A stretch of 64,000 nucleotides of DNA, from positions 1,233,179 through 1,297,178 of the forward strand of contig CAADRB010000033.1 in the NCBI GenBank assembly GCA_900708905.1, in the 5' to 3' direction. A program made the translations under genes and the position numbers. This document shows positions 34,959 to 46,900 of the stretch, one piece after another. Below the pieces are notes generated by a model. That model worked only from the letters and a program-made list of their open reading frames with translations. It made no database searches and was not told the origin of the DNA. Position 1 is the first letter of the stretch. The number at the start of each line of letters is the position of its first letter. The stretch is from Hymenolepis diminuta. Its lineage: Eukaryota; Platyhelminthes; Cestoda; Cyclophyllidea; Hymenolepididae.

Positions 34959-37900
34959 GTAAGGCCTCATTTCGTTCTCCTTTTTATTTGTGTTCGAATC
35001 AGAATCGAGGAAAAGAGAAGGGTCGAATTGCTTTGGCGAATGTTAAGTACGTTGAAAAAGTAATTGACGATGATTTAGATGGCAAAAAAAATGTTCTACA
35101 GGTAGGTTTCTTAGGTTGATAATTCAAACACCCTTCTTAGATTGCCTATGTTGAAGATGCAAATGCTGCAAATTGGTTCCTTCTCTATATAGTCGCACCG
35201 ACACAAATTGAACGCGATGATTGGATTAGCCTTATTCGATTTTGTAAGTTCTCTTGCCTCTCCTTACGTATCTGTTGGTTACACATAATTGTCGAGTATC
35301 ATGATTGACACTCCGTTCTTATTTATCTTGTGTGATAATAGCTAACATCTTACGAGTCTGAAGACTTGAAAGCTATGCATCGAACGAGAGTTATTACCAT
35401 TGGGAGCACTGAATGTTCATTAAAAAGTTTTTCTTCAGGTTATTCACTCTTTCACCTTTTCTTTTTATCATGATTAGGTATCGAAATACGTTTATAAGGG
35501 TAATGTGTTGGATTTGTAATTTAATTTGATCTGTGATTAGTTATGTTAGATGAATTCTACGTGATTGCTGAATGAATTTATTGATTTCAGATACAAAAGA
35601 ACGAGGAGCAGTATTCTTGCCCCGATACCACCCAGGTGTATGGAAACGGCCGGGTCGGTACAGTTGCTGTGATGACATCAACCGGCGATCGATTGGTTGC
35701 CAACATACCTCTGACTCCTCTAATAGTCAAATTGAGTCTGGAGCAGCGGGAATTAATAATGCTGCCGCCCCTCCAGTACCTCCAAATGAACCTCGACGTT
35801 TCTCCGGTTTCCCTGGCGTTCTTCCAGTTGTCACTTCCGCAGAAATTCAAACACCTTCCGCCATGCAACCTCTTGGAGCAATTGGTATCGGTAATACTCC
35901 CCCTCCTCAACAGCAGTCAGTTGGAATTCAATCGAAACCCATTCCGCCTATTCCTACTCAACAGCAGCAACAGTCTAATCAAATCATACCACAGACCCAA
36001 CCTGGAGCGTTGCCTGGAACGAAGATTCTCCTCCCGTCAAATGCTTCTTCACCTGCTCTCACTTCAACTCCCATGAATCCCGTTATCATGAATCCTTTCA
36101 CTCAACAGCAGTTGTTTCAGCAACAACTTCTGGCGCAACAAGCTCAACATAGTTTAAGTATGTTAGCTGCTGCTCAACCTCATTTGCAACAACAGCAAAT
36201 CGCCGCCGTGGCCGCTGTAGCTTCACGCCGGCCTGTTAGGGGTCTTCCTCAGTCGCCAGGTGGCCAGTCATTCGATTGGGTAGGTTCTTTTTTTTCTGTT
36301 TGTTTCGAATCCCAAATTCCGAAATTGCCAGTTTGTTAGTCGTTTCGTAAATTTGTTTAGTCCATTTTATCAAAAAAATGAACACGATCTAAGTCAATAA
36401 TAAAGATATAATTGGAAAAGGGGAATGTTTATTCTTCACTATTACATTTATTGAGATGGAAAGACGAAGGTGCCATTCTGGTTTTATGCTCGGATCCGTA
36501 AAGGGGCGGGTTCCTCATTTTATTAAACAATTCTCGATGAATTTGAAGTTTTTTAACCTGATTCTGAAATTTGTGGTCTAGATAATTGCACTGGAATTTG
36601 GATAATTTACATTCCGGTTTTATTTAGTGAAAGAAAAGCGAACATGAACTAATTCGGAAGTTGTAGATAACATCAATAGTCTCTTTATAGTTCAAGTGCT
36701 TTAAGTTGATTTGAGCTTAGATTGCAGCTTGTACGGTTGAAATATTCTGATTCTGTTTTCGATAAACTGAAGTTCGGAATCGTGATCGTAATTGTCCTGT
36801 CTAATACTCTTGCTTTTAGTATCCGATCTCACTATAACTTATCGTAGTCCTAAATGTATCCTGCAGGTTTTGTTCATTTTCGATTGATTCAGCTTACCAC
36901 TCTTCAGCTACTTATCAAGGGCATTCATGTATTTACTTGGTGATGATAAATAGAGAGGTCTTTCTTACTGTTCCGTCATTGTTTTGCACTCGATTCTCTG
37001 GGTGGAAGAAAAGTATTTTACATGTATGTGTGGTGCTTCTCGTTAGATATGACCTCTTTTCAATTAATTGCTGGTGATATGCGATGATAAGTACAACTGA
37101 GTCTTCTATTTTAAAAAATTAAGTCAAGATCTCCTATGAATCTGATGCTCTGAAAGGAAATTAGGCTCACCCTTTTATTACCTCTGAACCTAAGTCAAAT
37201 TAGGTGGTGGTGGGAATGGTAATTGTTGACTCGTTTAATAAATCAGATCTATCCCAGTTGTTGGATTTTGTCTAGTGTTGTTAATTTGGCATAAGGAATA
37301 CGTATTGTTTTCAATTTTTTCAACTTTTCATTCAATTTAATAAAGCTCAGCTCGCCTATTTCATTTTTTATGTGTTAAATGTTCGCGATTTATATAGGAA
37401 CGAGTCTTTGTTGTAATTTAAGAAATATAAATCGTAAATAAAAACAGAGATTTTTTATTAAATAAGTGACTACCTCATAGGGAAATTAGCAAGAATCGGC
37501 TTGAATCTTAACGAAGAATCAAAATTTTCCTATTCTTTCCTGTAAATAAATATGTGATATTTCATTCTGTTGTCTCCAGTCTTCCCGAAAATGTCATCTT
37601 GTGCCAACAGTGAGTTTCTTGCTCTTCCTATTTGTTGCTTTTCGTTATCCTGGTTCTTTGTTTTTTTAGTCACAGCACACTTTTTTGTGTTACTAAAACC
37701 CTCCACCCTTAATTTAGCTTGGAAGGTATGTTTCAAAAGCCCGCTACAACAATCGAATCACTCCGGTATGATCTTGTGTCTGCGTTGCTCTGGTTCATTT
37801 GAAAATTATCGCTCTTTCTCTCTTAGGTAGGTGTGTGAGTTAGACCTTAGAAAATTCTTTTTTTGCGGGATATTTCACCAAAATTAGATACCACAGGCGT

Positions 37901-40900
37901 TCTCACTACGCGTTAATGAAATTATAGACGCTGTGTGTTGTAGACCTTATGTAACCGTCATTTTTTATATTCCATTACAAATGTCTTATTTACACAAGAA
38001 TATTCAACTATGTAGCCTATTGAGAAAAAAATCAATTATGTTTAATTTCATATTAATTGGGTCACTCATTGTGGTATATAATTCCTGAGTGATTAATTAG
38101 CCTTAGCAACATCACTCCGTGTTAACAACTTTAGAAAAAGGTACATTCCAAAGAAGACTGTTTAAGTTTTACTCCTCTGCATTTTCCACATTGTAATAAA
38201 GAAAAACATGTCTGTTTTCAAGGACAGAAATCGACAATTAATCGTTTGATTCGTTCCTAAAGCCCTCTCCACCAATAGCATTTAGCAGGTATTACTATCA
38301 GTAGGTATAGGAACATAAGAAAATGGCTAAAATTAGCATTATAAAATCAATAAATTTACTTAGACTAAAAGCCCCTTGTTAGTAAATTGATAACTGAGAA
38401 AATATGGTTTGTTTAACATAAATAGTAACTAGGTGATAAAGATAATAGTTAGTAGAATAAGCTTTCATACTTGTAGTGAGATCATATTAACTTAATTTTC
38501 ATCTTGACAGGCTAAACGTCTAATTTTTTCTTTGTAAACCTGGTTGAGTTTTGTGTTATATGACGGCAAATCGATATGCAATCGATAAGGAAATAACAAG
38601 AATGTTGATTGAATGCCGGAATAACTTTTAATAGAACTAACTAGAAGAATAATTTTTAAATATTTACGCCTTATTAATCGTATTCTTTCAGAGAAGAGAT
38701 AACTAGAGGTAAGCCTAATTGGTTTAACGTAAATGATAATTAATTAGTGAGACAGTTATTTATTAATTTCTTAATTGAAAATTATATGATGACCATTAAG
38801 TTAATTTTTGAATTAAGTTAACTTATTGATCTGAATCTTTGTACACTTGGTTTAGCTTAAAGAAATTTTGATAAGAAAACTGATATTTAATAAAATAGGA
38901 AATAACTTCTTTGAACATTGACTAGATTCCGGAATTGCCTTCGCGTACTGTGTTTACTGACGTTTTTGTATCACTCGAATGTGTTGCGAAAAGATAAGCT
39001 ATGTACTACCTAGGTAATTAATTTAACTAATAATTGTCATTGATCACATGAAAATTGGTATAGATTGCTCGTTTGGGAAATTATAATTACAGGAATGTTT
39101 AACAGGTGATAACAACTGTAGTTTTTTTATACATTTATTTCGTTAGTTTTGTTAAACTCACTAATGACAATTAAAACTAATTATCGTTTTGAGAGGTAAA
39201 AATTGACCAATCCTCGTGATAATTTAAATATAATATCTCCAGTACGAGGAAGGGAGTGAAATTCTACCTACGCTTCACTTTGATTGGTCCGTTCCCCAAG
39301 GCCACCCGTATTAGTTTGCTGCCTCATTCGATCTGTCCGAGGTGTTTATGCGTCTTCACTCTGAACGACGGCGAAAGTCGTCAGATTGTGGTTAGCAAGT
39401 TTCCCATGGCTGTTATAGAGATAGTTTGCTTGTCCTGTTTATCACCCGGGTGCGTTTGTAAATCCATAGGTTTCGGCCTCTAATTTGTTTATGGGAGGAA
39501 AAAAGACTGGATGCCTGGGTGGTGACTAAATTCCTCGCTGCCTCTTGCATATACGATCTTGCGAGCGTCAATTTTATGTCACCTTTGGGATTAGGAGAGG
39601 GAGGAGAGAAGAGGGTTAGACGAGTACCTGTCCCCCTCTCTCTTATTGGTTAGAGGTTAACTAGTTGGTCGATTTTCAGGTCACAGGTCTTATCACAAAT
39701 CGTCTGCGGTTTGACCCCGGAAAACTTCACTCTCTCTAAAGCTCGTATGCGTATACGTATGTGACATGTTAATTACTTTTCACATTGAATTAATTCTGTC
39801 TCTGCGAAAGATGGTTCTCTTTGATTTTTTTAAGTTTAGGTGGAGGGCAAATTTGGACCACCTTAACTTTATCGAGGGAGAATCAATTTGACTATAGTTC
39901 TAGTTTGTAACAAGTTTATATGTGTGGGACAGACAACTACATTTGGAGATTTCAATTTTTGAATCATTCCTGATTTGGGATATGAAAGGCGTTAAATTGG
40001 ATAAGAGATTAACTCAAGTACCTTTATTCATAAAATACACTGGGTGCTGGTTTTCCATGAACGGAATTTTGTAAACCGATTCTGATTTGTTTATTATTCT
40101 AACAAAGCCCAGATATTGAACTTCGCCTGTTTAAATATTTGGGTGGTGGCTCCTATTCCATCGAAGGTAACTTCCTAAGCCCTGTCTGAAATATAAACCA
40201 TATCAACAGACATTTTTATAAATCACTGAGACTTAGTAAAGTAGCATCGAATATGACGGATAACATTGCGCTTGATTTTTTGGTGTTGTTAATGGCATGT
40301 CGTAGTCATTAATGGGCTTTATCTGGGCTTTGTCCTCCTTCCAAGACACCTCTTATCGAATTAGTTGGTTAATGGTGGAAAAATATGGCCCATATTCTGG
40401 AGAGAAAGAGGACGCCTTGATTTTGAAACTTATTCAAATAGGAAATCAGTCTTAACCAATTTGGATGGTCGTCAAACTCCTTGAGGGTAGGCTGACGGTT
40501 GACAAACCATTCCAGTCTGAATAATTACACGCCCAATTAATTAATGGTACTTGGAAGTCATTTTGTTAAACAGATAATGTTTTGTATGGTTTTCCGGTGT
40601 CATTAGTGGCATGTCATAGCCCCTATTGGACATTATCTAGGCTCTGTTCTAGGAAATCAGTGAGGAGATTGATGGAGAAAAAATGGGGACATTTCTGCGC
40701 AAATATCCTCGTCATTTTGGTCGCTCCAAATAATTTTTTTTACACATTCAGTACCATATGATCGTATCAATGTTTTGACCTCTATATCGCTAAACACGGT
40801 AGCTTCTTTGGCAATTGCGATTATTTGTCAATGCGATCATAATCATTATGCTGCTTTTTCTCTTTCTCTCCCCATTTACTTGTCTAATGTCATCCTGTTT

Positions 40901-43900
40901 TTTCCCTCTTTCTGTGCACATGTTGACAGGCCGTTTATGCCATAGGAAGTGATTTTTTTGCTCGCGTTTTTATTTTGTTGTAGTTTTTGTGACCGTGTTA
41001 GTTATCTATTCAATCGTCCTCTTATAAGGATTACAAGAAATTCCATTTGATGAGAAGTGAACATACACTTTTAAATGAGACTCCTGATTTCGAGATAATT
41101 TAATCAAAATAATCGGTTAAAGTTTGTATTGAAATATGACTTGGTTAGAGGGATGTGGAGTTTTCAGTATTATGTTCATTGAGGTGGTAGCACCACCCAA
41201 TTTTTTACACCAGTTGATTTCGTATGTGCGCTGTCTTCTTACATCAGACTAAATTTAACTGTTTTGTGAAATACAGCATTAAGGAAATGCGAATGCCAAC
41301 CTTCAGTCTTGACAACCGACACCTAGTGTAACCACCTCCAAAAATAAATTTCAGTTGAATGAAACGCTTTGAACTATCTCAAGGCGTAGATTTTCAAACC
41401 CAAGAGGCTTCAATTGCAGTTTAGTTTCAAATTTCTAAATTGAACTTTTTTTCTTGAAAGCTATTCATTCTTCTGCCCAAATCCCATCATTAATGCGATG
41501 CAATTTTCAAATGGATTGAATAATACTATTTACTGATAGCGTGAGCGAACGGAAGTTGAATATTTGTTTCGAAGGGAGGATATTTCCTTTAATTTCGAGT
41601 AATGATCCGGTACCAATTAGCCTTAGAGCATTGCCTCGAGATATTTGAAAATTACGATTTGGAAAGCTTTGTCTTACAGATTGCAAACGGACAAGTGGGC
41701 TGGATAAGAATTTTTAAAAAAGTAGAGGCATATTTTCATTTACACCTCCTCAAGTATATGTTCTCAGACCTAATCTTAAACGTATATCTCGCAATCATGA
41801 AGTTAAATGATGCGTCTTTAATTACCAATTAAAGACGTGTTTTGATCTAGAAATGAATATCCAGAAGCATTTTCGTTAAAAAATTGTCAAGTAATCAGTT
41901 GATATATCGTATAGCATCAATTCGAGATTCATTGGTATTCGAAGAGTTAAATCTCCTAACTCTTACTTGCGAGATACATTGTAAATGAAATCGAAATTTA
42001 TAAGATGAGAATGGTACCGTAAAAACTTTTGATCAGAACGTGCGTGCGGGTTAATTCTGAACGTCTGTCCTTTCGTCAAATTAAATTAAGTCTTCTCTAT
42101 TGAACAGTCGTAACAGTAGCGAAGAAGAAAGCTTTGTAATTGGCTGAAGATATATGCATCTTTTTACTCTTTAAAATTCTTTCCACCTGTTAGTGGTGAA
42201 GCACTAGGCTTTGCCTCGGGATAACTATTTGCGCCGTAAACAAACATAAGTCCACGGAATATGAGTAATCTAATTCCTTGAAGTGACTATTTATCGTCGT
42301 TCTCAAAATTGAATACATAGGGGTTTTTTATCGAGTTCTCATTTTTAAACTATTTGTTTTTATTGTATTGAATCATCGCCCGTTAATCACTTTCGGATAA
42401 AATATGTCTACATGAACTAATTCTAAAAAAATATATGTGGATCTCAGATAATGCTGCGAACTCCGAAATAGAGTGTAAATGTGTCTAATGGGGTTCATTT
42501 CTAAAAGAAGGAAGGAAAAAGCTTTAGTTTGTCGACAGGTTTTCTTCCTCTAAATCTTAATTATAGTGGGCAGTTTAGGCTATGTAAGCAACTGCTTATC
42601 CTCATGTAAGTGGTAACATGCTTTGTATCAGAATTATTTCGATAGTTTCTCGAAGAAGTTTTCGTTTTGGACCTATTTGTTTGATAGAAGGTATTAAGCA
42701 TAGCCTTCCAGTAGTCCTTACTATTCCTAAATCTCGCTTTTTCTTATAACAACCTTCCACTTATACGAATGAATGTACTTATTTTACTCAATCATCCTAA
42801 ACATAAAATGATCCGAAATCCAATTTAGAGTTGTCAAGTCGCTTTTTTACAATTTCGCTCCTGTCATTCATTTTGGTTGAACTTGGACATTTCATGATAA
42901 CATTGGTGTTGGCCTTGAGCAACTTCTTCTCGTCGCTTATTTCGGGTATTTTCATTACAAATCTTGAGTTCGATTTCCTTCAGATTTATTTCAAGAGGGT
43001 AAGCATTTATCTATAATGCATTATGATATTAATAGTTTTAAGTGGGGATAGTAATGTCTGAATATGCCATTTACTTGTTTATTAGCCAAAGTAGTCTAAA
43101 TTTTTTGTCTAAAATATCGCATTGTTTTTCCTGCCATTCGTTCCGGGTAGCATTTTCAAATTCCCGTTGCATTTCACCTTTTTTCTTTGGTATTCTCGCA
43201 CTCTTACCATATATTTCCAACACAAACACATAACAGCTCAATTATGGGATCACGAATCTATTCCTCCTAACAACAATAGACTAAATTATGGGAGAAGAAA
43301 GTGGTATCAAAGGTATCTCATCATCGTAACTTCATCTGAGCAACCCCTATGATTCTACAGAGGGTCATTTTGTTGTGTAATGAATTATGTAGATGCAGTT
43401 TCTATTCCTTATCCTCCTTTGCTTGGTCAGTCAAATCTGGCGCTACATAAAATTCAATCAAGCGTTTAGATTTTAGACCTACACCTTAATTTTTTCCCCC
43501 CAACTGAAACTTGTTCAGTCAAGTTAATTCTATTTTTTACCGGCCAGATCTCTTAAGCTTTGGTCCAGTGATCTAATATTTTGCTCAAGGAATACTGTTT
43601 TAAACGAATTCTGCCTTAGATCTTGCCGGATGAGAGAAATAGAGGAGGGGAAATCTTTTCTTGTTGTTGGATAAGATAAACTATTAAAAAATTTCATTTC
43701 TTAAATCTTTCCGTGTAACAGAAAGCATGTTTTCTTTCAGCTATTTCCTAATAACTTAATTATTTAATAATTTATTTTCCATGGCAGAGCGAAATGTTCC
43801 GACATTTTTTGATTATTGGGAAATATCTAAACACGTAGGAAGCGAAAGATACATAGTTCAGATTTAAGTGGGGTGACAGAACGAAGGCCGGGAAATTAGA

Positions 43901-46900
43901 AGAGCCTCACTTCATCTGAGCTCTTTTCTGGTAACGAGAGGTTTCCTTCTAAGCGTGCATCGGTTGATGAAATAATTCAGTAGAATTCGGTAGTTAGTAA
44001 TATTGATTTCTCTCTTAATGTCTTATTGAATTTACTCTACTATATTAGCCTTTTTGAAAATAATATCCAATTGCTTAAGGCTTATACGTGAATTTTAAAT
44101 GACAGATTTCAAAAGAGTAGCAGGTATTGGTTGACATTGTCACTCCATATTTGACCACATCTTCTAAAAGGACACACGTTTACAAAATTTTTTGCCGGAT
44201 TGTTGAAAAGTCGTATCTCGCCTGTCTCTGACTATTAATAATTTATCTTACAATATACTGTTTTAATTTTCTTTCAAACCGCAATTGAACAAACAAAATC
44301 ATAACTTTTAGAACTTTTAAAGTCACGCTCTGTGCATCTGTCGTTATTCCCGTGAATTATCAGGTGATATGAGTTTGAAATCTATCAATGAGCACTTCTG
44401 GGTAGTCACTGACTTATTGAAGTTGGCTTGCGTTGGAATTGGAATTGTCGTTACCATTGATTAACGAAGATCTACAAATTGATCTTTAAATATTATGTAC
44501 CCGACTTATGACTTTATGTACCCGATCATAAAGTCAGTAAACACCGTATTTTTGTGTTCATATTCAAATAAATAACCCCGGAATGATTTTGCTTATCCTA
44601 GGAAGAGAATGAGAAGACAGTGATAGCAGTGCACAACTACAATCCAGTACGAGAGAACCAGTTACCTCTACAAAAGGGCGAAAAGTACTATGTGGTGAAC
44701 GACAGTAATGCTCAATGGTGGTACGTGCGGAATATGGCCGGCCAATCTGGCTATGTCCCAACTAACTACATCCACAAACCCAATACTCTCAATTCTTTCG
44801 AGTAAGTGTCCATCCTTACATCTCTTTTGCTGTCCTTTTATAATGTAACGCTTACTTTTTCTCTAATCGGGCGCGTGTTACCAGGCAGAGTAGCTAATGC
44901 TATTTAACTTTAATATTATCCTCTAACGGTGCTTTGCAAGAGTCACAGTTTCATTGATCATTTGTTGAATTCAATATTTTAAGCATTAAAGTTATTGTTT
45001 TTCTACTCCTATATAACGCTTAAATGATTTTAGATTAGACGTGTGTGTGTGTGTGTTTTCCTATTTGGATGTGAGGTGGTTGATGTTGTTTAACCTTCGG
45101 CGGTGGTTTTATATAGGTCACAACTCCCATTAATCATTCCTTGACCTCAGCAGTATAATCAAGACCAGAAATGCAAATCGGGTCTGAAAACATTAGCAAA
45201 TGTCTAGATTTTCAGTGTTTCAAATATTCTTGACGTTTTTAGACTGAATCAAACTAATTTTCTATCTTAATCATCAAAAAGGGTGTAAAAACACCTTATA
45301 AAACAATCGAAACATTTTACACAGACTTCAAGTAGTCCTTAAGCTCGTGTTGGGAAAATAATCTTTTCAAACCCATTAAAGAAAGTTTTCAAAATACTGA
45401 ATTTGGGTAGAGAAAAGGTATGCTGGAGTCACTCTTATGAAAAACATTCTACTGCCTCTTGCCGACCAAAATTAACCAGTACTGTTAGTCATCTAAATCA
45501 CTGATTTTGTTTTGATGAGCATCGAACTTGTGATCTTTGATTTGCAAGCATGCACGTCGACCACCGCACCATCGGGGCATTTAATGGAAAAATGTTATCC
45601 AACACATCATAGACGATAGACAGACGCCTTTCTAAGTGCGAAAATCCTGCTTTCGCGCCAAATGGCATCAATTGGTACAGAACCCGTGACCTCTGACATG
45701 ATGGACATTCTTTTTACCTAAACTATATATTGTGATAAGAATGTGTTAAGAAGCTATTATTACTATTTATTTAAACATAGCGGCCAAGGAGTAAGTGGAA
45801 GAAAGGATCTACGATTTTACAAGTTAATTGCCATTTCCCATTCTCCTTCCTGTGGATCAATAATGCTCTCTTTCGCCCCTTTACTGCAATCGTTATTAAC
45901 AGTGCTATTTTATCTGCATCTCCCTTAATCAGCAAAGCTCCCTCTTTTGTGTTGCTTGTATACATTCTATTAGATTAGGGAATAGAGACTGGAGGATGGG
46001 GGGGGGGGGGAATGAAAAGGCGAAAATGATTAATTGTATCCAATGCCTTATGTTCAAAAAGCAGATTTCTTACCTTCGTAAGGTCACACCTGAATATCCC
46101 TTAAGGAGAATACATTGGGAAAAGCCCCTATCACGGCAAATCGCTTTACTGTCTTTTATTCCTAACGTTTGCTCATCTATTCGTAGTTTATCCTGATTGT
46201 TTTCGGAAATCGATGTATATGTTGACCTTTTAGTTCGCTAACAAAATAACATCTCCTCATCCATTCTTTCCTACCCGCATTGAGTCAATATCTCTCTTAT
46301 CTGTATCGAGAGCTTAGTGATTTTGTTATTGCCCTTCACCATGCATATCTTTTTCACTGGTTATGTTTGCATAGCTCTATCTTCATAGAAAGATCTGAAT
46401 CATAAAGATTCGATACTGAAATTGAAACCTATTTACATACTTGATCAGTCATCCGAAATTGTGTAATGGTCAACGTAAAGCTAATTACATCATATCAGAT
46501 AGTCGATTAAAAACAGAAAAACGATTTACTTGCAATAATGAATGAGAGAAGTGGGTAAATTTATTAAGTGAAATAGATATTAGATGGCAGGCCACTAAAA
46601 GGTTCATTTGATTATTCCGGGTCTGCATATGTGCACTGAATGTAGACGCTTTGTCAAAATTTAAAGTGATTTTATATTACAAATCTGCCACTAATATGAC
46701 ATGAAAATCAATTCGTGTGTAAAACGACACAAACAGAAAACCACAATAGAGGACATTCTTTAGGTCACAGAGTTTTAGATGAATCATCTCTGGTCAAAGT
46801 GTTAGAAGAAATTGCGCATTAACATATTTTTTATATATGCACTATCGGGATTGTTAAATAGACAAATTTTTGCATTAGGATATGTATTATAAAGAACCTA

